Below are positions 1 through 7,178 of a stretch of DNA of 10,613 nt, piece by piece (the first letter of the stretch is position 1; each line of letters begins with the position of its first letter). The stretch is from the NCBI GenBank assembly GCA_964444795.1, contig CAYUIQ010000283.1:1-10613 (forward strand). Direction: 5' to 3'. This DNA comes from JABMRP01 sp964444795. Lineage in GTDB: Bacteria; Planctomycetota; Planctomycetia; Pirellulales; Thermoguttaceae. The notes beneath the pieces are model-generated. The model was not told where the DNA came from and searched no databases. It was given only the letters and a program-made list of their open reading frames with translations. A program made the translations under genes and the position numbers.

Positions 1-70
1 TGCCATGGGCGGCTTGCCCGCCCTTGCCGAATCGCCAAGACAATCAAGGGCGGGCAAGCCGCCCATGGCA
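1..70. repeat. Perfect 26-bp inverted repeat with TGCCA/TGGCA ends
   Basis: Positions 1-26 are the exact reverse complement of 45-70, with an 18-nt loop at 27-44. The outer ends read TGCCATGGGC and GCCCATGGCA. The element lies 41 nt beyond the stop codon of the minus-strand PEP-CTERM gene, so it would form a very stable hairpin at the 3' end of that transcript and may act as a terminator or an mRNA 3' stabiliser. No U-tract can be seen because the window ends at its distal side. The TGCCA end is shared with the partial palindrome at the other end of the window, which suggests a dispersed repeat family rather than a one-off terminator. The symmetry is certain; the role is inferred. Confidence 0.9.
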
Positions 71-111
71 CCCGAGAGTAAACCTGTCCCACGTTACGCG
101 GCAATCGCGAG

Positions 112-2298
112 TTAGCTTTTCCGCCTTGGGAAGAGGAACAGTCCAAGCACGCCGAGCATGCCGAGAATCCATGTCGCCGGCTCCGGCACGGCCACTGCTG
201 CCGCCAAGAACTGGTCATCCGGCAGGTAGCCATCGCTGATGCGAAATTCGTCCAGCAGTCCCTGGAAGGTGTTATACCCACCTACGTGTGAAGTGCGGCC
301 GATAAACATGTTGGCCGAAGTGAAACCGGGCTCCCAACCATCGGCCGTAAGAACCGAATCGGTCAGCGTCCGGCCGTCCTCATTGACCACCGTCAGATCC
401 AGCAGATCGGCCCCATCCTGGTGGTCGTATCGTGCGGCAAAGTAGTGCCACTCGCCGTCGGCGAAGTTGTCGGGGTCGTCGGGATCGGTCAACTCGGCCC
501 AGTGATAGGAGTTATCCATACCACGCATGGCAAACCGCAGCGAACCAGGATCGGCTTCGTTCATTCGCACGATATAGGTTTGTGCCCCGACGCCCTGTTG
601 GATGATTTCCATCATATTGCCGGACTCGGAGGTCTTGAAGTATCCTTCGAGGGTGAAGTCGTCGACAAACGACATGTCGTTGCCGAACTGGCCCACCTCG
701 AAGAACAGCGTGCCGTTGCCGCTGGAGCCCATTGCACTGGGGTCGAACGACCATTGATTCAAACCCACGGCAGCCCCCGCAATCGACGGCGGCGGCGTGT
801 CGTTGTTGCGGGCGTAGCTTCCCCAACCGCCGTCCCAATACCAGAGTGGGTTGTTGTTGCCCGAGGAATCGGTGATGGCGTCGTTGCCGGCCGAGTTGTG
901 GCTTCCCGGGCTGACGTCGTCCTCGAACTTCCAATAGGCCACGGTCGGCGAGAGGGCCCCCTGTAGTTGCTCGCCGGCCAGGGCCGCGTCGCTGAGGCGA
1001 AGCTCGTCGATCTTACCCCGGAAAGTCGCCGCCGGCGGCGCGTGCCACTGGCGGCCCACGAACAGGTTGCCGGTCGAGGTGGCTGGCGAGAAGCCGGCGG
1101 ATGTGAGGCCATGAACAGTGGATCGCGTACCGTCTTCGTTGAGCACGGTCAGGGTCAGCGCGTCGGGGCCGTTTCGCTGGTCGTAGGTCGCGGCGAAGTA
1201 GTGCCATTGACCGTCGGCGTAGTTGCGGTCGGTGAGACGAATCATGGGGGCGCCAGCCATGGCAAAACGGACTTCACCCGGCGAACCCTCGTTGAGGTTG
1301 ACCAGGTAGTTGTAGGCCGCTTGCGACTGATACAACACTTCCATCCGTCCGGCGCCGGACTGATCGCCGTCGGTCTTGAAGTAGCCTTCCAGGGTGAAAC
1401 TGTCGCTGAAGGCCATCTGGTCTCCGAACTCGTTCCGTTCGAAGAACAACACCCCGTTGCCGCTGGTCCCCATCGCGCCGGGGTCGAACGACTGCGAACC
1501 GCCGTCAAAGCCGGGCTTGAACATCGAAGCAGTCGGCACGTCGCTACTGGACTGAAAGTCGCCCCAGCCACCGTTCCAAAACCAAAGCGGATTGCCCCGC
1601 AAGCCGGAATCGCTGATCGCGTTGTTCCCGGGCGAGTTGTGATTTCCCGGGCTGACGTTATCCTCGAAACGCCAATGGGCCACCGTAGCCGGTGGCGCCG
1701 GGTCGGGGCTCTGCAAGGAGAAGCCGCTGATCCAGCCGTTCTGGTCGCCACCGGTGCCCTCGAATGTCGCGTTGAACGTGTCGTCGGCCGCTGTGAAATC
1801 GTACGAGATCAGCACCGCCTCGCTGGTGGTTGGGTTGGCGTTGATATTGGAGAGCGTGTCGCCCTCGAAGTTCACATTCATCTTGCGCGTAGCGTTGTTG
1901 TCCTTGACGATCCAATACGCCTGGAACAAGTAATCGCTACCCGGGTTCAGCCCGCCGACGCTCAGGGCGCCCGGTTCGTTGGCGTTGGCCGTTCCGGCGA
2001 GCCCGTTGATCAGACTCTGGAGGTCACCGGTGAATCCGGTCGACCCGCCATACGCTCCCGAGAAGTTGACCGGAGTGTACGTGCTGTTGGTGTTGGCGTG
2101 CGTGATGCCGTTGACCGTGGCGATTCCCGTGCCGCCGAAGTTGGCCGCCTCGATCACATGTCCGCCGAGATTGACGATGTCCGTTTCCGTCGTCAGCGCG
2201 CCGGTCGAGATCACTCCCGAACTCGCCGGCACGGCGGCCAGCGTTAGTGCCGAAAAAACGGCCAAACCAATCGTCACAGTCCTGTTGCGGGTCGTCAT
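112..2298 (-). CDS. Secreted PEP-CTERM protein with two tandem LamG-like domains
   Basis: This 728-aa protein is probably exported and then sorted by an exosortase. Residues 1 to about 25 form a signal peptide (basic MTTRNR start, hydrophobic stretch, VPAS cleavage area). Residues about 28-200 form a beta-rich N-terminal domain I cannot name. Two concanavalin-A-like LamG units follow at about 205-444 and 452-697, each with the recurring motifs VA(H/Y)W(R/K)FED, FTLEGYFKT and DG(Q/E)WHYFAA. The last 25 residues are a PEP-CTERM signal: VPEP at 704-707, a hydrophobic helix, then RRKS. An in-frame ATG lies 18 codons upstream, but the ATG at 2298 has GGAGGT five nt before it and begins the signal peptide, so I chose that start. 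LamG units usually bind carbohydrate or protein, so a surface or matrix role is likely but the ligand is unknown. No exosortase gene is in the window. Confidence 0.93.
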   Translation of the reverse strand: MTTRNRTVTIGLAVFSALTLAAVPASSGVISTGALTTETDIVNLGGHVIEAANFGGTGIATVNGITHANTNSTYTPVNFSGAYGGSTGFTGDLQSLINGLAGTANANEPGALSVGGLNPGSDYLFQAYWIVKDNNATRKMNVNFEGDTLSNINANPTTSEAVLISYDFTAADDTFNATFEGTGGDQNGWISGFSLQSPDPAPPATVAHWRFEDNVSPGNHNSPGNNAISDSGLRGNPLWFWNGGWGDFQSSSDVPTASMFKPGFDGGSQSFDPGAMGTSGNGVLFFERNEFGDQMAFSDSFTLEGYFKTDGDQSGAGRMEVLYQSQAAYNYLVNLNEGSPGEVRFAMAGAPMIRLTDRNYADGQWHYFAATYDQRNGPDALTLTVLNEDGTRSTVHGLTSAGFSPATSTGNLFVGRQWHAPPAATFRGKIDELRLSDAALAGEQLQGALSPTVAYWKFEDDVSPGSHNSAGNDAITDSSGNNNPLWYWDGGWGSYARNNDTPPPSIAGAAVGLNQWSFDPSAMGSSGNGTLFFEVGQFGNDMSFVDDFTLEGYFKTSESGNMMEIIQQGVGAQTYIVRMNEADPGSLRFAMRGMDNSYHWAELTDPDDPDNFADGEWHYFAARYDHQDGADLLDLTVVNEDGRTLTDSVLTADGWEPGFTSANMFIGRTSHVGGYNTFQGLLDEFRISDGYLPDDQFLAAAVAVPEPATWILGMLGVLGLFLFPRRKS

Positions 2299-2303
2299 GG
2301 AGC

Positions 2304-2309
2304 ACCTCC
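2304..2309 (-). promoter_or_regulatory. Ribosome binding site of the PEP-CTERM gene
   Basis: The minus strand reads GGAGGT here, five nt before the ATG at 2298. The earlier in-frame ATG at 2352 has no comparable site, so this element decides the start and places the signal peptide at the N-terminus. Confidence 0.8.
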
Positions 2310-2406
2310 CAATCCGGGTCTGAGTGTTGCGGGTTACGGAGAACCACGCCATTGGTTACGATTGGCCAATACGCGGGCGAGTTGGCTCAGCACTGGCTCG
2401 CGATCC

Positions 2407-2435
2407 AGTATAACGTTCCGGTATTCTCGATACCA
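2407..2435 (-). promoter_or_regulatory. Candidate promoter of the PEP-CTERM gene with overlapping palindrome
   Basis: On the minus strand a good -10 box TATACT (2407-2412, five of six consensus bases) is separated by 17 nt from a weak -35 TGGTAT (2430-2435). A perfect inverted repeat GGTAT-N5-ATACC (2420-2434) covers most of the spacer and the -35, as an operator would. The predicted leader is about 100 nt. The box match and symmetry are visible; promoter activity and regulator binding are inferred. Confidence 0.45.
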
Positions 2436-2837
2436 GAAAATTCGAGCGGCCGCAGTGTCTTGGCGAACGAGCCAGATTCTACGTGGCCCACCCCTCCGGT
2501 GAGTGATCTTCCAGGAATTGCCAACAGGCCCAATTTCCATTTCAGGCGGACGGTGGAATCGCCCAATGGCAGCCTGGGCGGGAAGTTTGCTTCACGGAAA
2601 GATGTTTTTCCGAAAATTAGCCTAAAAACGAACTATACACCGGCCGGCTGACGAATTAAGATAGTAGCTTGAGATATCGTCCGGGGGGTGCGGCCGCAGG
2701 GGGTGGCCGCTTGGCCAGTGTTTCTCATCTTATCTGCTCCCGGTCAGATCGCGGCGAAGTCGGCGGATCGAAGAGGCAACCCAGCAGACCTCGATGGAAA
2801 GGGGTTCTGGCTCGTTGGACCTCCGGAGGGACGTGCG
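2436..2837. other. Non-coding stretch between divergent genes
   Basis: No convincing gene lies here; the open frames that cross it have no recognisable family and no ribosome binding site. The part at 2580-2680 is AT-richer than its surroundings, as expected for a promoter area of the downstream zinc-ribbon gene, but I found no pair of -35 and -10 boxes worth naming. A GC stem GCGGCC/GGCCGC at 2690-2710 with a 9-nt loop would fall in the leader of that gene; its meaning is unknown. Confidence 0.5.
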
Positions 2838-3173
2838 ATGTCGCTCGAAGTCGTTTGCCCGAACGGGCATCACCTGCGCGTGAAGCACGATTGCGCCGGC
2901 AAAATGGGGCGCTGTCCGGTGTGCAAGGAACGCGTTCGCATTCCGGACATTTCCGAGGACGACATCCTCAATCTGCTAGGTCCCCACCAGACCAACGGGA
3001 CTTCTCGCAGCGAGGAACCGGTCGATCCAGAGGATGCCCACGACCCGGCCGGTCCGCACACCGGCACGACCGCTCCGATGAAATGCTGTAACCGGTGCCA
3101 GCGCGAGATCCTGGTCGATACCCACATCTGCCCCCACTGCCACACCTATATCGCCGGGCTGTCCGATCTTTAG
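2838..3173 (+). CDS. Small double zinc-ribbon protein
   Basis: This is a 111-aa protein with a metal-binding knot at each end and a flexible acidic linker. The N-terminal ribbon offers C7, H11, C26 and C29 (motifs CPNGH and CPVC). The C-terminal ribbon offers C84, C87, C98 and C101 (motifs CNRC and CPHC), with a further Cys at 83. The linker at about 48-80 is rich in D, E, P, G, T and H. The ATG at 2838 has GGAGGG seven nt upstream and starts directly before the first ribbon; a longer frame from 2688 adds an unconserved-looking head and lacks a site. There is no signal peptide or membrane segment, so it should be cytoplasmic. Such ribbons can bind nucleic acid or protein; I cannot assign a specific role. 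It precedes the phoH operon by 259 nt but a hairpin and a promoter-like element lie between, so cotranscription is uncertain. Confidence 0.82.
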   Translation: MSLEVVCPNGHHLRVKHDCAGKMGRCPVCKERVRIPDISEDDILNLLGPHQTNGTSRSEEPVDPEDAHDPAGPHTGTTAPMKCCNRCQREILVDTHICPHCHTYIAGLSDL

Positions 3174-3192
3174 CCCGTTTAGCCCCAAGCAA

Positions 3193-3230
3193 CCAACGCC
3201 GCCGGCTTACCCGCTCCTCGGCGGGGTTGG
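3193..3230 (+). terminator. Possible hairpin terminator after the zinc-ribbon gene
   Basis: CCAACGCCGCC (3193-3203) pairs with GGCGGGGTTGG (3220-3230) at ten of eleven positions across a 16-nt loop, starting 20 nt after the stop codon. No T-run follows, so it is not a classical intrinsic terminator; it may still end or protect the transcript. Confidence 0.35.
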
Positions 3231-3334
3231 CCCCGGGAAATCGACCTGGGCCGATTGGCTCGTCGGCATGAAACGACCATGCCGTTTGTAACACCCTAGC
3301 AGTACAAGACTTGCGAAAAACTCGCCGACACCGC

Positions 3335-3364
3335 TGGTCATGGCGCCCCGCATTTAGGTATAGT
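3335..3364 (+). promoter_or_regulatory. Candidate promoter of the phoH operon
   Basis: TGGTCA (3335-3340, four of six consensus) and TATAGT (3359-3364, five of six) are 18 nt apart. Transcription would start near 3371, giving a leader of about 60 nt to the ATG at 3433. It would exclude the TTG codon at 3364 as a start. Based on consensus matching only. Confidence 0.4.
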
Positions 3365-3432
3365 TGAAGGTACGAGGTTTTCCCAATTTTCTTGACCGAC
3401 AACGCCGGCTGGATTTCCGGTGTCGAGTGTCG

Positions 3433-4386
3433 ATGTCTGAGGCAGCCATTTCGGTCCTGGGGTCAGGGGAGCTGTTGGCGGTGCTGGGCACTTGCGATCA
3501 GCACGCGCGGCGATTGCGCGAGGCGTTGGGTGTGAACATCGCCGCCCGAGACGACCGCATTCACATCCAAGGTAATTCGCCGGCCGTGGCGCGCGCGACC
3601 GAGGTGCTTGAACAACTCCGCGACCACGCCCAGCGGTACGGCACTCTGGCCGAAGACGACGTCACCCGCATCCTCGATTCTGTGATCCACGACCGCGGGG
3701 CCGAGGAAGCGTCGCCGATCCGCGTTTTTAACGCCGCCAGACAGATCCATCCGCGCACCACCGGTCAGGCGGCCTACGTCACGGCCATTCGCAACCATTC
3801 CCTGATCTTCTGTGCCGGGCCGGCCGGAACGGGGAAGACCTACTTGGCGGTGGCCATGGCCGTGGCGGCGCTGAAGGAAGCGGCCGTGACGAAGGTCGTG
3901 CTGGTGCGTCCCGCGGTCGAAGCAGGCGAGAGCCTTGGTTATTTGCCGGGAGACCTGCAAGCCAAGATCAACCCCTACCTGCGGCCCTTGTTCGATGCGC
4001 TGGGCGAAATGATGGACCACGATCAGGTCAAATCGTATACCGAAGAGGATCGCATCGAAGTGGTTCCCCTGGCTTACATGCGAGGCAGAACCCTCAACGA
4101 GGCCTTCGTCATCCTCGACGAAGCACAGAACACGACCGTGTCGCAAATGAAGATGTTCTTGACCCGCATGGGCATGGGATCGAAAATCGTGGTTTCCGGT
4201 GACACGACCCAGATCGACTTGCCGCCACAGAACCGTAGCGGGCTGATCGACGCACTTGCCCGATTGCGAAAAATCAAGGGGATCGCCACGGTGAAGCTCA
4301 CCAAGGCCGACATCGTTCGCCACCCACTGGTCCAGCGGATCGTCGACGCGTACGATCGGGGTCCCAAGAAAAAGGGGCATCGCTAA
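3433..4386 (+). CDS. phoH: PhoH-like (YbeZ-type) P-loop ATPase
   Basis: This 317-aa cytoplasmic protein belongs to the PhoH/YbeZ family of ATPases, linked in other bacteria to RNA and ribosome metabolism together with YbeY. Residues about 28-65 (LGVNIAARDDRIHIQG and onward) match the KH-like N-terminal part of the family. The P-loop GPAGTGKT lies at 129-136, the Walker B segment AFVILDEAQNTT at 224-235, and the family signature SGDTTQIDLP at 255-264. Length is normal for the family. I prefer the ATG at 3433, although its ribosome binding site is weak, because the region upstream (alternative TTG at 3364) looks non-coding and overlaps a promoter-like element. It is the first gene of a four-gene operon; the next gene begins 15 nt after its stop. 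YbeY encoded two genes downstream is the expected partner. Confidence 0.95.
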   Translation: MSEAAISVLGSGELLAVLGTCDQHARRLREALGVNIAARDDRIHIQGNSPAVARATEVLEQLRDHAQRYGTLAEDDVTRILDSVIHDRGAEEASPIRVFNAARQIHPRTTGQAAYVTAIRNHSLIFCAGPAGTGKTYLAVAMAVAALKEAAVTKVVLVRPAVEAGESLGYLPGDLQAKINPYLRPLFDALGEMMDHDQVKSYTEEDRIEVVPLAYMRGRTLNEAFVILDEAQNTTVSQMKMFLTRMGMGSKIVVSGDTTQIDLPPQNRSGLIDALARLRKIKGIATVKLTKADIVRHPLVQRIVDAYDRGPKKKGHR

Positions 4387-4401
4387 CACCGATCCATTCC
4401 C

Positions 4402-6681
4402 ATGATGGCCGCAGGCGGACAAAAACGAACCCGTTCCCAGCGCGTCGCTTCGCTGGAATTGCCTCCCGGGCGCTTGGCCCGGACGTGGGCGATTCTGCAG
4501 CATCGCGACGTTCTCTTGCGCATTGCCATGGTCTTGGCCGGCGCGGTCCTGCTGTGCGTGGTGACGACGGGTTGGGACCCGCCGCTGCCTTATCGGCTCG
4601 GCTATACACCCTCGGCCAATATCACCGCCCGAGTGCCGTTTGCCCAGGTCGATTCGCGGGCCACCGAGATCGCACGGGATCAGGCCCAGCGCAGAGAACG
4701 GCATGTCTATGCAAGGCATCCGGAGTTGCTGGCCGGGCCGCGCGCATCGTTGGTCAACGCGGTGGCCGAGGTGATTCGCGCCGAAACGCTCGCCGATTTG
4801 ACCGACGGGGAATGGGATCAGTTCCAGCCACCGGAGTCCGAGGACCGGATCGATCCCGGTCGGCAAGCCGCGGAAGTCCAGTTTCAGCGGTTCCGCGAAG
4901 CCCTGGCCGGGGATGAGAAGCTGACTCGTTTCGAGGAGGCAGTGACGGCGGCCCTGGCTCCCTGGGAATCGCGGGGATTGCTGGAGAAGCTCTCCCAGGG
5001 TCCTGGCGAAGGGAATCCGGAAGAAATCGTCGTCTATCCGGTCGGGCAGCCCGACCAGACCCTTGTCGTTGCCGTGTCCGACGTGCTCATCGGCGACGGG
5101 ACGGCCATCCACATGAGCCTGCACAAGCATCTCCAGCCGGAGGAGGTGTCCGACGCAGTCTTCGAATGGCTGCAGCGCCATTTGACCGACACGCTGGTAT
5201 TCGACGAGGACGCTACCGACGGGGCCAAGGCAAAGGCCGCGGCCGGCATTCCCGATCAGTTCAAGCGCTACGAACCGGGCGATGTCATGGCCAAGGCCGG
5301 CATACCGCTGGACGCCGAGACGATGCGAACGCTCCGCCAGGAGCATCGGGCCGTGATCTCGGGAACGCCGACGGCCCAAAGAGCCTTTCGGATGTTCTCC
5401 CGGGCGTCGGCCGTGATCGTCATGGTCCTGATCCTCTTCACCTTCTGTGGCATCTACGGCTACTACCGCACCAGCCGTTTCCTTGTCGATTCCAAGCAAC
5501 TGGCCCTGCTGCTTGGCCTCATTGCGGTCACCGTGGGCGTCTCGCGATGGGCGGCCATCGAGCCGGTTCGCGCCGAGATCATTCCCCTGTTGCTCTTCGG
5601 CATGGCCGTGGCCATCGCCTTCGGACGCGAGACGTCCATGCTGTTATCCGGGGTCACCGCCCTGATCATGGTCGCGGGTTTGGGAACCGGGTTGACCGGT
5701 TTTCTCGTGCTGATGGGCGTGACTACCGTGGCTATCCTCATGCTCCAGCGGATCCGCAGCCGCAGGAAACTGATCTACGTCGGGTTAGTCTGCGGTGCCG
5801 TGGCGATGGTGGTAACCGTCGTGGCCGGGCTGCTGGATAACCAGCCGCTGGCCGATCCGCTTTTGACCGACGCCCTGCGAAACGCCCTCTGGGCGCTGGC
5901 CGCCGGGTTCCTCATGAGCGGGTTGCTCCCCTTTATCGAATCGCTCTTCGGCGTGGTCACGGAAATCAGCCTGCTCGAGTTGGGCGACGTGGCCCATCCC
6001 CTGTTGCAGGAACTGGTCCGCCGCGCGCCGAGTACCTACAACCATTCGATCAGCGTCGGGGCCATTGCCGAAGCGGCGGCCGAATCGATCGGCGCCCGCG
6101 GGCTGCTGGTGCGCGTGGGCGCCTATTTCCACGACATCGGCAAGATGCTCAACTCCGGATACTTCATCGAAAATCAGGGCGAAAACGGGAATCGCCACGA
6201 GACGCTCAAACCGACCGTCAGCACCTTGGTCATTATCGCCCACGTGAAGGACGGCGTCGACCTGGCACGCCGAAACCACCTTCCCGAGCCGATCATCGAT
6301 TTCATCGAACAGCATCACGGAACCTGGCTGCTGGAGTTTTTCTACCGCCGGGCCAACGAACAGAAAGAGACCGACCCGGACGCCGGCGAGGTGGAAGAAG
6401 CGACCTACCGCTACCCGGGCCCCAAACCGCAAACCAAGGAAGCCGGCGTCCTCATGTTGGCCGACGCCGTGGAGAGCGCCAGCCGAAGCCTCGTCGATCC
6501 CGCCCCGGCGCGATTGGAGAGTATCGTACGCGACATCGCCGAGAAACGCTTGCGAGACGGCCAGTTCGACGAAAGCGGATTGACCCTTCGCGAGTTGCGC
6601 ACCATTCAAAACAGCTTGGCCAAGTCGCTGGCGGCAATCTATCACGGCCGAGTGAAGTATCCCGATCAACGGACCGCCTGA
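4402..6681 (+). CDS. pgpH: 7TM-HD family cyclic-di-AMP phosphodiesterase (PgpH/YqfF type)
   Basis: This 759-aa membrane protein has the full PgpH layout. It has one N-terminal membrane helix (about 38-57), a large extracytoplasmic 7TMR-HDED-like domain (about 60-325), a bundle of about seven helices (335-516) and a cytoplasmic HD domain (about 530-745). The HD metal-site residues are all present: H548 in YNHS, H577-D578 in HDIGK, H599, H614 in HVKDG, and H638-H639 in EQHHGT. In Listeria, PgpH hydrolyses cyclic di-AMP to pApA; the strong match of HD motifs suggests the same reaction here, with the outer domain sensing an unknown cue. Two adjacent ATGs (4402 and 4405) are both possible and neither has a clear ribosome binding site, which points to translation coupled to phoH 15 nt upstream. 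The ybeY gene begins two nt after its stop. No cyclic-di-AMP synthase is in the window. Confidence 0.95.
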   Translation: MMAAGGQKRTRSQRVASLELPPGRLARTWAILQHRDVLLRIAMVLAGAVLLCVVTTGWDPPLPYRLGYTPSANITARVPFAQVDSRATEIARDQAQRRERHVYARHPELLAGPRASLVNAVAEVIRAETLADLTDGEWDQFQPPESEDRIDPGRQAAEVQFQRFREALAGDEKLTRFEEAVTAALAPWESRGLLEKLSQGPGEGNPEEIVVYPVGQPDQTLVVAVSDVLIGDGTAIHMSLHKHLQPEEVSDAVFEWLQRHLTDTLVFDEDATDGAKAKAAAGIPDQFKRYEPGDVMAKAGIPLDAETMRTLRQEHRAVISGTPTAQRAFRMFSRASAVIVMVLILFTFCGIYGYYRTSRFLVDSKQLALLLGLIAVTVGVSRWAAIEPVRAEIIPLLLFGMAVAIAFGRETSMLLSGVTALIMVAGLGTGLTGFLVLMGVTTVAILMLQRIRSRRKLIYVGLVCGAVAMVVTVVAGLLDNQPLADPLLTDALRNALWALAAGFLMSGLLPFIESLFGVVTEISLLELGDVAHPLLQELVRRAPSTYNHSISVGAIAEAAAESIGARGLLVRVGAYFHDIGKMLNSGYFIENQGENGNRHETLKPTVSTLVIIAHVKDGVDLARRNHLPEPIIDFIEQHHGTWLLEFFYRRANEQKETDPDAGEVEEATYRYPGPKPQTKEAGVLMLADAVESASRSLVDPAPARLESIVRDIAEKRLRDGQFDESGLTLRELRTIQNSLAKSLAAIYHGRVKYPDQRTA

Positions 6682-6683
6682 CC

Positions 6684-7178
6684 ATGTTTGACGTTGCCGT
6701 CTCCAACCGGCAGACTCGCCTTGCCGTCGATTGCGACCGGCTCGGCGAGGCGGTGCGCGCCGCGCTGGCCGGTTCGACAATCACCCGGGCGGAGATCTCC
6801 GTCGTCGTCGTCGACGATCCCACGATCCACGATCTGAACCGGTGTTTTCTCGACCACGATTGGCCGACCGACGTGATCAGCTTTCCCCTGGAGCAAGAGG
6901 ACGGCTACGTCGAGGGTGAGGTGATTGCCAGTGCCGATACGGCGTTGGCCGAAGCGCCGACGTACGGCTGGTCGGGCGAAGACGAGTTGTTGCTCTACGT
7001 GATTCACGGTACACTGCATCTGGTAGGATACAACGACGGCACGCCGGAGGAAAAGGCCGAGATGCAACGCCGCCAACGCGAGATCTTGGCGATCTTCAAC
7101 CTCCAGCCCCGCGATGAGGAGGCCGCTGTCGATCCCCCGTCGCCGTTGTCCGATCAAGGAGGTACGAACCCCCCGTGA
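6684..7178 (+). CDS. ybeY: Endoribonuclease YbeY (rRNA maturation factor)
   Basis: This 164-aa protein is a member of the UPF0054/YbeY metal-dependent RNases, which act in 16S rRNA 3'-end maturation and ribosome quality control. The family signature TDVISFP is at 62-68, and the metal-binding stretch HGTLHLVGYND starts at residue 108. The first two metal ligands, H108 and H112, are present. The third, normally the His of GYDH, is Asp118 here, and the preceding Asp is Asn117. The C-terminal tail after about residue 141 is acidic and proline-rich and looks disordered. The start follows the pgpH stop by two nt with no strong ribosome binding site, so translational coupling is likely. The stop overlaps the GTG start of the next gene. 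Pairing with phoH in one operon fits the known YbeY–YbeZ association. Confidence 0.94.
   Translation: MFDVAVSNRQTRLAVDCDRLGEAVRAALAGSTITRAEISVVVVDDPTIHDLNRCFLDHDWPTDVISFPLEQEDGYVEGEVIASADTALAEAPTYGWSGEDELLLYVIHGTLHLVGYNDGTPEEKAEMQRRQREILAIFNLQPRDEEAAVDPPSPLSDQGGTNPP
7156..7163 (+). promoter_or_regulatory. Strong ribosome binding site for the corC-like gene
   Basis: AAGGAGGT lies inside the end of ybeY, 11 nt before the GTG at 7175. It is the only strong Shine-Dalgarno sequence I see at a gene start within the operon and supports the GTG start that overlaps the ybeY stop (GTGA). Confidence 0.75.

Noticed and set aside
967..2247. Plus-strand open frame of 426 codons
   Set aside because: Antisense to the LamG protein; no recognisable domain and no good start signal.
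2595..2612. CGGAAA-N6-TTTCCG hairpin as a terminator
   Set aside because: The stem is short and AT-rich and no gene ends nearby on either strand.
2247..2651. Plus-strand open frame of 134 codons in the divergent intergenic region
   Set aside because: It overlaps the start of the PEP-CTERM gene on the other strand and its promoter, has no ribosome binding site and no known motif.
3463..5499. Long minus-strand open frame of 678 codons
   Set aside because: It lies antisense to phoH and pgpH, whose conserved motifs fix the coding strand. It is rich in H, R, G and Q and shows no family motif, as expected for a shadow frame in GC-rich DNA.
5785..6780. Minus-strand open frame of 331 codons
   Set aside because: Antisense to the HD domain of the pgpH gene, with the low-complexity composition of a shadow frame.
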